Assembly (NCBI GenBank): GCA_025456495.1
Contig: JALOKO010000232.1
Location: 1-6,511, forward strand
Origin: Bryobacterales bacterium
GTDB lineage: Bacteria > Acidobacteriota > Terriglobia > Bryobacterales > Bryobacteraceae
Direction: 5' to 3'
DNA length: 6,511 nucleotides
The notes beneath the pieces were generated by a model, which was not told the DNA's origin, made no database searches, and saw only the letters and a list, made by a program, of their open reading frames with translations. Numbering within the stretch: the stretch's first letter is position 1; the number at the start of each line of letters is the position of its first letter. Positions 1 through 5,302 of this stretch are shown here, in pieces. The translations under genes were made by a program, and so were the position numbers.

Positions 1-219
1 TATGCACAGTATTTTTCTGACCTCAAAGAAGTCAAAGTATGGGACATTTCTGATAATTCTCCGCGGCAAGTCGCATCGTTTCGTGACGTCGTCGACTATT
101 GCTTTGATCCGACTGGAGATCGTTTCGCCATCTTGCGATTGCTCTCCAGCACAGTGCCCTTCAGCGGCGCTTGTTCCGGTTGGGGAACCAGCGCGTCCTT
201 CATGCTGCCTTCGAAGTAG
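1..219 (+). pseudogene. 3' fragment of a WD40-repeat protein gene, apparently truncated
   Basis: An open frame enters from the left edge and reads YAQYFSDLKEVKVWDISDNS, then PRQVASFRDVVDYCFDPTGD, then RFAIL, stopping at TAG 217-219. 'VKVWDIS' is the classic strand-d end of a WD40 blade, and 'F-DPTGDRFAI' is the start of the next blade ('F.pdG..la'). WD40 propellers act as protein-interaction platforms; in Acidobacteria they are often fused to serine/threonine kinases, but the upstream part is outside the window. After residue 45 or so the resemblance ends, in mid-blade, and the frame simply reads the antisense of the neighbouring TPR gene. The first 60 bases are only about one-third GC, rising to about 60% by 120-180. 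The gene therefore seems cut off at about 135-145, and its last 25 or so residues are fortuitous. Seen: motifs, composition, overlap. Inferred: truncation. An intact gene with an unusual C-terminus is the alternative. Confidence 0.55.
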
Positions 220-1166
220 CCCGGGCCGCTGGCGGCGCTCAATGCGTCCTTCAGGCGGAGCCAGAAGTAGAGCTGGGGTTGTTCCGTCTTCAGCTTCTCG
301 TCGGCCGCCGCCAACTTCTCGGCTTCACTCAGCACCTTAAAGCCTGCGGGAGGCAGAGGTTGGCTCTTGGCCAAGGTTCTCAGTTCCTGCAGACCAGCCG
401 GGTCCTCGCCATGATAACGGTTGTAGGCAGTGGTGAAGAAGGTCTCCAGTTGTTGCCGCGCGGCGTCGGGCAAGGCCCCCGTGCCGGTGTAGGACGCGGC
501 GCGCGCGTAATGGAACAAAGCCTCTGACTGCTTGGCCGGGTTCTTCTGCGCAAGAATCACGTTCCCCAACATGGAGTTGATCTGCGCATCTTCAGCCTTC
601 AGCTTCAAGCTGGAGATGAACGCGCTTTCAGCCTTTTCGTTCTCTTTGCGCTGCATGGCCACGTAGCCCGAACACTTGTAGCCCAGCGAGTGCATTTCCT
701 TCTGCACGGCGGGCCAATTGGCCTCGGGCAATTCCGCGGGTCGGGCAAGCTGGCTGAGCACCTCACCTGACTTGGCGGCGCGGGCAAGCTCTTCCGGCGA
801 GGGCTGAGGATTGCTCACCATCAGCGTACACACCCAATAGTTCGCGGTAAGATCGGTCGGGCTGGCGGCGATAATCTCGTCGGCTGCCGACAACATGCCT
901 CTGGGATCGTTGGCCGCCTTGTAGGCGTTCAGCTTCAGGGTGGGGCGGTTGTCCGCGTAATCGGATTGCGGATACTTCTCGGTCCATTCCTTCAACAGAT
1001 CCAGGGCCTTCTTGCCATCATTGCCCTGAATTGCCTGGGTGATGCCCGCGTACAGGTCGTACTCGGCGCGGTCCTTCCAATTGCGCTGGGCCTGAGCCAG
1101 AACACCAGAAACGGTGATCGCTGCCAGCGCAGCGCAAATCAGTGCTTTCTGAAAAAGAGTTCGCAC
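96..1166 (-). CDS. Secreted TPR-like protein, C-terminus probably truncated
   Basis: This is a 356-residue protein from a GTG start. Residues 1-24 form a signal peptide (basic RTLFQK, then a hydrophobic stretch ending SGVLA before QAQRNW), so it is exported. The mature part is helical. 'RNWKDRAEYDLYAGI' and 'ALDLLKEWTEKYPQSDYA' (about 29-71) open the repeat region. Residues 159-226 hold the clearest TPR-like pairs, with 'GYVAMQRKENEKAESAF' followed by 'MLGNVILAQKNPAKQSEALF'. Acidobacterial proteins of this type, as I remember them, continue for roughly 70-80 residues past 'YFE.SMK..LVP' with a beta-rich domain opening 'KGTV/KGKL'. Here 'LKGTVLES' (336-342) is followed by a short basic tail and a stop. 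That point coincides with the low-GC WD40 fragment on the other strand. The role is unknown; TPR proteins usually scaffold protein contacts. I chose GTG 1164-1166 because a strong GAGGAGG lies 6 bases upstream. A TTG at 1179-1181 would overlap that site. Confidence 0.8.
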   Translation of the reverse strand: MRTLFQKALICAALAAITVSGVLAQAQRNWKDRAEYDLYAGITQAIQGNDGKKALDLLKEWTEKYPQSDYADNRPTLKLNAYKAANDPRGMLSAADEIIAASPTDLTANYWVCTLMVSNPQPSPEELARAAKSGEVLSQLARPAELPEANWPAVQKEMHSLGYKCSGYVAMQRKENEKAESAFISSLKLKAEDAQINSMLGNVILAQKNPAKQSEALFHYARAASYTGTGALPDAARQQLETFFTTAYNRYHGEDPAGLQELRTLAKSQPLPPAGFKVLSEAEKLAAADEKLKTEQPQLYFWLRLKDALSAASGPGYFEGSMKDALVPQPEQAPLKGTVLESNRKMAKRSPVGSKQ

Positions 1167-1172
1167 TCTGTG

Positions 1173-1179
1173 CCTCCTC
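1173..1179 (-). promoter_or_regulatory. Shine-Dalgarno site deciding the TPR gene start
   Basis: On the - strand this reads GAGGAGG, with a 6-base spacer to the GTG at 1164-1166. Its strength and position favour GTG over the in-frame TTG at 1179-1181, whose first codons would be made of the ribosome-binding site itself (LRR). Confidence 0.75.
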
Positions 1180-1339
1180 AAGGGATGTCATGCTCAAATC
1201 TCGGACGGGGTTGCGATGAACTCAGCAATTTACGTTTCGCTGCAGACAACCTCATCCTTGCGCCAGGGGCCGCGGCAAGCTGGGCGGCGTCCGCTGCCGT
1301 TCGCAACCATGCTCGTTAACCGCGACCGGATTAATTTGT

Positions 1340-1358
1340 TACTAGCGCTATTTTAGTA
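1340..1358. promoter_or_regulatory. Operator-like inverted repeat TACTA-N9-TAGTA
   Basis: TACTA at 1340-1344 and TAGTA at 1354-1358 are perfect inverted copies separated by nine bases. The left arm overlaps an 8-bp palindrome, TAGCGCTA (1343-1350). The element lies in a local AT-rich islet of the divergent intergenic region and covers the candidate -10 of the - strand promoter, the usual position for a repressor site. Short palindromes arise by chance, so this is a suggestion only. Confidence 0.25.
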
Positions 1359-1378
1359 GACACCGAAGCGTTTGTCTC
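1350..1378 (-). promoter_or_regulatory. Candidate sigma-70 promoter for the TPR gene
   Basis: On the - strand, GAGACA (1373-1378; 4 of 6 to TTGACA) is followed by a 17-base spacer and TAAAAT (1350-1355; 5 of 6 to TATAAT). Transcription would begin near 1343 and leave a leader of about 175 bases before the GTG start. The -10 falls within the inverted repeat at 1340-1358. No alternative as good was seen closer to the gene. Confidence 0.3.
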
Positions 1379-1452
1379 GGCTCCACTGGTTCGCCTTTGC
1401 CAAAGACAGTGCCAGTACGGACGCCCGTCTTCGGAAAAAAAACCTGCGTGTG

Positions 1453-1541
1453 CCGGTCAGCAAGTGAAAGCGCCAGACCGGGTTGAATGCCATCCTAGCG
1501 CGCTTGGACATCCCAGCGCATCCTCAACAGGCGCTTTTTTT
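1453..1541 (+). ncRNA. Candidate structured leader or small RNA ending in a terminator
   Basis: Within the 445-base stretch between the TPR gene and the symporter, this + strand segment has several complementary pieces. CCGGTC (1453-1458) pairs with GACCGG (1476-1481). GCGCT (1500-1504) can pair with AGCGC (1515-1519). AGCGC (1515-1519) can instead pair with GCGCT (1531-1535) in the terminator, and AGCGCC (1469-1474) could also pair with GGCGCT (1530-1535). Mutually exclusive pairings of this kind are typical of attenuators and riboswitches, but a stand-alone small RNA is equally possible because no protein gene precedes the terminator. I recognise no known riboswitch class and cannot point to a convincing + strand promoter upstream. 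The rest of 1167-1452 holds only the promoter and operator candidates listed separately. Confidence 0.3.
1515..1541 (+). terminator. Rho-independent terminator upstream of the symporter gene
   Basis: The hairpin is AGCG (1515-1518) with CGCT (1532-1535), a 3-base bulge at 1519-1521, CCT (1522-1524) with AGG (1529-1531), and a CAAC loop. The last T of the stem begins a run of seven Ts (1535-1541). It faces rightwards, 70 bases before the symporter ATG. No + strand gene ends just before it, so it either stops a small RNA or regulates read-through into the transporter operon. Confidence 0.55.
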
Positions 1542-1590
1542 CGTCATCCCCTCGTTCCGGTGACGCCTGTTCATTTGTTCAGACTGTTTG

Positions 1591-1599
1591 TGCTATCAT
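1591..1599 (+). promoter_or_regulatory. Extended -10 promoter element close to the symporter start
   Basis: TGCTATCAT is an extended -10: the TGn at 1591-1593 is followed by TATCAT (1594-1599), which matches TATAAT at 5 of 6 positions. No good -35 sits 16-18 bases upstream, which extended -10 promoters tolerate. Transcription would start at about 1606-1607, only about five bases before the ATG at 1612, so the mRNA would be nearly leaderless. That fits the absence of any Shine-Dalgarno sequence. It also places this promoter downstream of the terminator at 1515-1541. Confidence 0.4.
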
Positions 1600-1611
1600 C
1601 CGCGTTTCCAA

Positions 1612-3090
1612 ATGCGATATCTAGATTTGGGCATCATCGTCGTCTACCTCATCGGGATCACCTGGTTCGGGGCGCAATTCCGATCCCGCCAGAAGACCCT
1701 GAAGGATTACTTCCTCGGCGGCAAGACCACTCCCTGGTGGGCGATTTCCCTGTCGATCGTCTCCGCCGAGACCAGTACCCTCACCATCATCGGGACCCCG
1801 GCGCTGGCCTTCGGTGGCAACATGACCTTTCTGCAACTGGTCTTCGGCTACCTGGTGGCCCGCCTCATCATCATCGGTCTGTTCCTGCCGCAATACTACA
1901 AAGGCGAGCTCTACACCGCCTACGAGTTGATGAAGAACCGCTTCGGCGAGCGCGTGCGTCGCGTCACCGCCGGTATCTTTCTGGTAACCCGGGCGCTGGC
2001 CGAAGGCGTCCGCGTGTACGCCATCTCCATTGTGGTGGCCATCATTCTGGGCGCCGGAGAGACCCCCTCGATTGTCATCATTCTGCTGCTGACGCTGTTC
2101 TACACTTTCGAGGGCGGCATGACCGCGGTCATCTGGACCGACGTGGTGCAGATGTTCCTCTATGTCGCTGGCGCCGTGCTGAGCTTCTTCGTCATCCTCA
2201 GTCACATCGACGGCGGAATGCCCCACGTTTGGGCAGTGGCCGCCGAGGCCGGCAAACTGAAGGTGATCGACTTTGCCTGGCCCACTGCTGAGGGTTTCTT
2301 CACCCAACCCTACACGTTCATTGCCGGTTTCCTGGGCGGCATCTTCCTCACCACCGCCACCCATGGCACTGAGCAGTTGATGGTGCAACGCCTGCTGGCC
2401 GCGCGCAATGAGCGGGAAAGCCGCATCTCGCTGCTCTCCAGTTGGGGCGTCATCTTCTTTCAGTTTGTTCTGTTCCTGTTCATTGGCATTCTGCTGTATG
2501 TGTATTACACCGACAACGGGATCCCGATGCCCGGGCTCACTGAGCGGGACAAAATCTACCCGCGCTTCATCTGGGAGTTTCTTCCTCAGGGCGTCGCGGG
2601 TCTGGTGATGGCGGCCATTCTGGCGGCCGCGATGAGCAACATCAGCGCGGCGCTGAATTCGCTGGCTTCCACCACCGTGATGGACTTCTATCAGCCTCTA
2701 CGCGGCAAGTCCAACCAGGAGGGCGAAGCCGATGGTAAAAAAAGCCTGCTACTGGCGCGTCTGGTGACGGTCTTCTGGGGCGGAGTGCTTTTGGTGATCG
2801 CGCTGCTGGCACGCCAATGGGGCAATGTGCTGGAGGCAGGCTTGACGGTAGCTTCGGTTTCCGTGGGGGCGCTGCTGGGCGTATTCCTGCTGGGTATCCT
2901 CACCCGTAGCGCCGGGCAAAACGGCGCCATCGCCGGGGTCCTCACCGGCCTTGCGGCGGTGGTTTACCTGAAATTCGGCACCGATGTCGCCTGGACCTGG
3001 TATGTCATTGTAGGTTCGCTGACGACGTTTGCAGTGGGGTCGCTGCTGTCTCCGTTGATGGACAGGTCTCCCAATCAAGGAGAAGCATGA
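1612..3090 (+). CDS. Sodium:solute symporter (SSS/SLC5 family)
   Basis: This 492-residue inner-membrane protein is predicted to use the sodium gradient to import an organic solute. Length and about 13 hydrophobic segments fit the family. Landmarks in order: first membrane segment at about 6-23; 'DYFLGGK' (32-38), the family's hallmark loop; 'SAETSTLTIIGTPA' (51-64), the unwound-helix region; 'GGMTAVIWTDVVQ' (168-180), the SSS signature; 'GTEQLMVQRLLAA' (252-264); and 'AAAMSNISAALNSLASTT' (338-355), the helix whose serines form the conserved sodium site in family members of known structure. The substrate cannot be told; sugars, amino acids, vitamins and organic acids all occur. I start at ATG 1612 because 'MRYLDLGIIVVYLIG' matches the family's N-terminus; an in-frame TTG at 1588 would add eight unlike residues. 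No Shine-Dalgarno is visible. It overlaps the permease gene by four bases and is probably co-transcribed with it. Confidence 0.92.
   Translation: MRYLDLGIIVVYLIGITWFGAQFRSRQKTLKDYFLGGKTTPWWAISLSIVSAETSTLTIIGTPALAFGGNMTFLQLVFGYLVARLIIIGLFLPQYYKGELYTAYELMKNRFGERVRRVTAGIFLVTRALAEGVRVYAISIVVAIILGAGETPSIVIILLLTLFYTFEGGMTAVIWTDVVQMFLYVAGAVLSFFVILSHIDGGMPHVWAVAAEAGKLKVIDFAWPTAEGFFTQPYTFIAGFLGGIFLTTATHGTEQLMVQRLLAARNERESRISLLSSWGVIFFQFVLFLFIGILLYVYYTDNGIPMPGLTERDKIYPRFIWEFLPQGVAGLVMAAILAAAMSNISAALNSLASTTVMDFYQPLRGKSNQEGEADGKKSLLLARLVTVFWGGVLLVIALLARQWGNVLEAGLTVASVSVGALLGVFLLGILTRSAGQNGAIAGVLTGLAAVVYLKFGTDVAWTWYVIVGSLTTFAVGSLLSPLMDRSPNQGEA
3077..3082 (+). promoter_or_regulatory. Shine-Dalgarno site inside the symporter end, for the permease
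   Basis: AAGGAG lies in the last codons of the symporter gene, four bases before the ATG at 3087. The ATGA at 3087-3090 joins the permease start to the symporter stop, so ribosomes may reinitiate directly. Confidence 0.7.
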
Positions 3091-4547
3091 ACAACGGACA
3101 AGATGCAGAGGACGCCGCGCCGCCGGCGGCATCCTTCCCTCGTGGCGACGCTGCGCCACCACGGGGAACGGGTGCGGTGGAACTGCGGCGTGAGCTTGGC
3201 CTGAATGCCGCAACGGCAATTGTCATTGGCACTGTCATTGGCAGCGGCATCTTCCTGGTGCCCAAGGCCATGATCCTCAAGGTGGGCTCACTGGACCTGC
3301 TGTTTCTGGTGTGGATTGTGGCGGGCATCCTAAGCGTATTCGGCGCCCTTTCCTACGCGGAACTGGCTGCCGCCATGCCGGAGGCCGGGGGCGAATACGT
3401 GTATCTGCGGGAAGCCTATGGCCCATTCTTCGGCTTCCTGTACGGATGGATTCAAACGCTGGTGGCCAAAAGTGGCTCCATTGCCGCCATCGGTACGGGC
3501 TTCATGCTCTACTTCGCCAACTTCTTCCCTGTCCTGGAGGTAACCGCCTTCGAAATTCCCTTGCCCATCGGGCCGGGGGGCAATCCGCTGCCGATCCGCT
3601 ACGGGCAGTTCGCCACAGCCGCGCTTATCCTTACCCTGGCATTCATCAACTACCTGGGTGTTCGCTTGAGCGGCGCCGTGCAGGTGGTGTTCACCGCGTC
3701 CAAGGTGGGGCTCATCCTGCTGTTGGTGGCGGTGGGACTGCTGATGGGAAACGGGTCCTGGGGGCACTTCCAGGAGTCCATTCCCGTGGCTGGCGGCATC
3801 ACGGCGTTCTTCGCCGCCATGGTCTCCGCCTTGTGGGCCTACGATGGCTGGAACAACGTCAGCATGGTGTCGTCGGAAATCCAGAAGCCCAGCCGCAACC
3901 TTCCCGTCGCACTGATTGCCGGAACGCTCATCGTGATGGCCGTGTATCTGTTGACGAACGTCGCCTACTTTTACGTGCTGTCCCCGGCCGAGGTGGCGGG
4001 CGCGGATCGCGTGGCGGCGGACATGATGCGTCGCATTGCCGGGGAAGGTGGCGCGGCCGCGGTAAGCGTCATCGCCATGGTGTCGATTTTCGCCGCGCTG
4101 AACGGGTCAATCCTCAGCGGATCGCGTGTCCCCTACGCCATGGCGCGGGACGGCATGTTCCTGCAAAGTCTGAAGACCGTGAATCCGCAACATCGGACTC
4201 CCGGCAACGCCATTCTGTTCATGGCTGCGCTGGCCAGCCTGCTGGCCTTCTCCGGGCGCTTCGACGAGATCATCACCTACGTGATCTTCACCAGTTGGAT
4301 CCTCTACGGCATGACCACCGCAAGCGTCATCGTCCTGCGGCGGAAGCGTCCCGATCTTGCCCGTCCTTACCGGACCCTGGGCTACCCCTTGGTGCCGATC
4401 CTGTTCGTGGTGGCGGCGGGCTGCATTCTGGTGTCAACCTTGCTGGAGTCGCCACGCGAGAGTGTCATTGGGATGTCAATGATTGCGGTCGCTTACCCCT
4501 TCTATCGCTACTGGAGCGGAAAGAAGCGCATGCAGGTCACCGCGTAG
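3087..4547 (+). CDS. APC-superfamily amino-acid permease
   Basis: This 486-residue, roughly 12-helix inner-membrane transporter probably moves amino acids by proton symport or exchange. Evidence: 'GTVIGSGIFLVPKAM' (48-62) contains the GSGIF unwound motif of helix 1, which contacts the substrate backbone in this fold. 'PEAGGEYVYLREAYGP' (98-113) is the highly conserved loop after helix 2. 'AYDGWNNVSMVSSEIQKPSR' (251-270) is the helix 6 region plus the conserved 'SEI..P.R' loop. 'GSRVPYAMARDGM' is the helix 8/9 loop. The pattern is closest to the LAT-like branch (SteT/YkbA-type serine/threonine exchangers), but the exact substrate is not determinable. Residues 1-31 are a Pro/Ala-rich cytoplasmic extension that most relatives lack. 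The ATGA overlap and AAGGAG site support ATG 3087, although translation from V31 (GTG 3177) would also give a complete transporter. I saw no convincing terminator after the gene. Confidence 0.92.
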   Translation: MNNGQDAEDAAPPAASFPRGDAAPPRGTGAVELRRELGLNAATAIVIGTVIGSGIFLVPKAMILKVGSLDLLFLVWIVAGILSVFGALSYAELAAAMPEAGGEYVYLREAYGPFFGFLYGWIQTLVAKSGSIAAIGTGFMLYFANFFPVLEVTAFEIPLPIGPGGNPLPIRYGQFATAALILTLAFINYLGVRLSGAVQVVFTASKVGLILLLVAVGLLMGNGSWGHFQESIPVAGGITAFFAAMVSALWAYDGWNNVSMVSSEIQKPSRNLPVALIAGTLIVMAVYLLTNVAYFYVLSPAEVAGADRVAADMMRRIAGEGGAAAVSVIAMVSIFAALNGSILSGSRVPYAMARDGMFLQSLKTVNPQHRTPGNAILFMAALASLLAFSGRFDEIITYVIFTSWILYGMTTASVIVLRRKRPDLARPYRTLGYPLVPILFVVAAGCILVSTLLESPRESVIGMSMIAVAYPFYRYWSGKKRMQVTA

Positions 4548-4672
4548 CGATTGCTGGCTAAGCCGATTGCCTGGGCTCCCGCGCCGCCTGCCGCCCATGC
4601 CGAAACCTTCGCGCATCGATATGCCCTTCTTGGCCGAATGCGCTCATCTTGTGGGAATCTGCCTCCCAGGTA

Positions 4673-4702
4673 TTGAACTGCGGAGCACGCGCCGTTTACA
4701 CT
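4673..4702 (+). promoter_or_regulatory. Candidate sigma-70 promoter for the small basic protein gene
   Basis: TTGAAC (4673-4678; 4 of 6), an 18-base spacer, then TACACT (4697-4702; 4 of 6). A start near 4709 would give a leader of about 140 bases. A perfect stem-loop, CTACG/CGTAG (4701-4715), covers the start region and could be an operator. Confidence 0.4.
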
Positions 4703-4836
4703 ACGGGCATCGTAGCCCACCACTGCCAAGTCTCCCTATCGCCCTGGGCCGCGGGCTTGGGGCGAACAATGGAGTCGCTCGCGATACGAGGCGCGCGGTG
4801 GCTATGGGTCTCAAGACGCAACCGGATCGCCGGTTC

Positions 4837-4841
4837 AGGAG
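4837..4841 (+). promoter_or_regulatory. Shine-Dalgarno site of the small basic protein gene
   Basis: AGGAG with a 9-base spacer to the ATG at 4851 supports this short frame as a real gene and fixes its start. Confidence 0.6.
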
Positions 4842-4850
4842 CAGGTTTCG

Positions 4851-5183
4851 ATGGACGTTTCGAGAATGCTGGCGCAGTTAAAGCTGGAGCGGCAAGACCT
4901 GGATGAAGCGATTGTGGTGATCGAGCGCCTCGCTCGCGGACGAGACAAGCGGCGCGGTAGACCACCGGCCTGGCTGGCCGCTGTCACCGACGCGGCGAAC
5001 GGCGTAACCCCGAAGGTTGGCCGTCGGCGTCTGGGCGATGGCGCTACGCTGGCTAAGGATTCCAACGTACCCCATCACCCCAAGGGCGCCCACCAAGCCA
5101 AGGGCGCCCATCACCCCAAAGGCGCCCATCACCCGAACGGCGCCCCGCTCGCCGAGGACACCTCATCCGCCAAGGACAGCTAG
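4851..5183 (+). CDS. Small basic protein with AT-hook-like core and His/Lys repeat tail
   Basis: The protein has 110 residues. Residues 1-29 (MDVSRMLAQLKLERQDLDEA, then IVVIERLAR) form an amphipathic, coiled-coil-like helix. 'GRDKRRGRPPAW' (30-41) contains RGRPP, the core of an AT-hook, which in other proteins binds the minor groove of AT-rich DNA. Another basic patch, 'KVGRRR', follows at 55-60. Residues 75-98 are four hexapeptide repeats, HHPKGA, HQAKGA, HHPKGA and HHPNGA, and the end is acidic/serine-rich. No signal peptide or membrane segment. I recall similar short 'MDV...RGRPPAW' proteins, often in many copies, from Solibacter-like Acidobacteria, where they are hypothetical. A nucleoid-associated or other nucleic-acid-binding role is inference. 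The His-rich tail could alternatively bind metal. It has its own promoter candidate and AGGAG site, and converges on the methyltransferase gene. Confidence 0.75.
   Translation: MDVSRMLAQLKLERQDLDEAIVVIERLARGRDKRRGRPPAWLAAVTDAANGVTPKVGRRRLGDGATLAKDSNVPHHPKGAHQAKGAHHPKGAHHPNGAPLAEDTSSAKDS
5073..5144 (+). repeat. Four 18-bp tandem repeats within the small protein gene
   Basis: The units lie at 5073-5090, 5091-5108, 5109-5126 and 5127-5144. The first is CATCACCCCAAGGGCGCC; the others differ at one to four positions, ending in the same GGCGCC. Each encodes one H-H/Q-P/A-K/N-G-A hexapeptide, so gain or loss of a unit keeps the frame and only changes the tail length. Confidence 0.85.
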
Positions 5184-5186
5184 GTC

Positions 5187-5224
5187 CCCAACGTCACCCC
5201 AGCCACCCAACGTCACCCCAGCCA
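5187..5224. repeat. 19-bp direct repeat just after the small protein stop codon
   Basis: CCCAACGTCACCCCAGCCA occurs twice in perfect tandem (5187-5205 and 5206-5224), followed by a decayed third start (CCCGACGACTG from 5225). It begins three bases after the TAG at 5181-5183, within the 119-base convergent gap. A related string, CCAACGTACCCCATCACCCC, occurs inside the gene at about 5062-5081, so both arrays may come from one local expansion. A period of 19 is not a multiple of three, in keeping with non-coding DNA. Confidence 0.8.
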
Positions 5225-5302
5225 CCCGACGACTGCCGCGCCCGGCGAAATCCCGCCATCCAGCCAGGAAGCGGCCATCCCCCGGCGCGCCGGCCGCACC
5301 CA

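Larger units (their letters stand above)
4548..4850 (+). other. Non-coding stretch between the transporter operon and the small protein gene
   Basis: These 303 bases contain no reading frame that looks like protein. What can be seen is a candidate promoter (4673-4702), a short stem-loop TGGGA-N7-TCCCA (4652-4668), a stem-loop CTACG-GGCAT-CGTAG (4701-4715) that begins within the -10 hexamer, and the ribosome-binding site AGGAG at 4837-4841. No T-rich terminator for the upstream operon was found. Confidence 0.6.

Noticed and set aside
966..1319. 117-codon + strand frame across the TPR gene start
   Set aside because: Its first two-thirds are antisense to the signal peptide and N-terminus of the TPR gene, and nothing supports its start.
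1434..1442. Run of eight As, which reads as a T run on the - strand
   Set aside because: No stem of useful length precedes it on the - strand, and no - strand gene ends there.
1453..1541. Possible signal-recognition-particle RNA or a known riboswitch
   Set aside because: I looked for the GGAAGG/AGCAGCC apical motif and for conserved cores such as TPP, cobalamin, glycine and c-di-GMP. None is present.
1464..2291. 275-codon + strand frame beginning in the leader region
   Set aside because: Most of it is the out-of-frame reading of the symporter. The Arg/His/Pro-rich product shows no domain, and the part before the symporter contains the terminator.
1621..2388. 255-codon - strand frame opposite the symporter
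   Set aside because: An antisense shadow, rich in Asp, Glu, Gly, Gln and His, with no start signal and no recognisable motif.
3311..4561. Long 416-codon open frame on the + strand
   Set aside because: It lies in a second frame of the permease gene. The product is rich in Arg, Gly and His with no domain or hydrophobic pattern, which is typical of a shadow of GC-rich coding DNA.
5271..5297. GC-rich palindromes in the convergent gap (GCGGCC/GGCCGC and CCGGCGCGCCGG)
   Set aside because: They could form hairpins, but there is no T run on either strand and one is a loopless palindrome, so I do not call a terminator.
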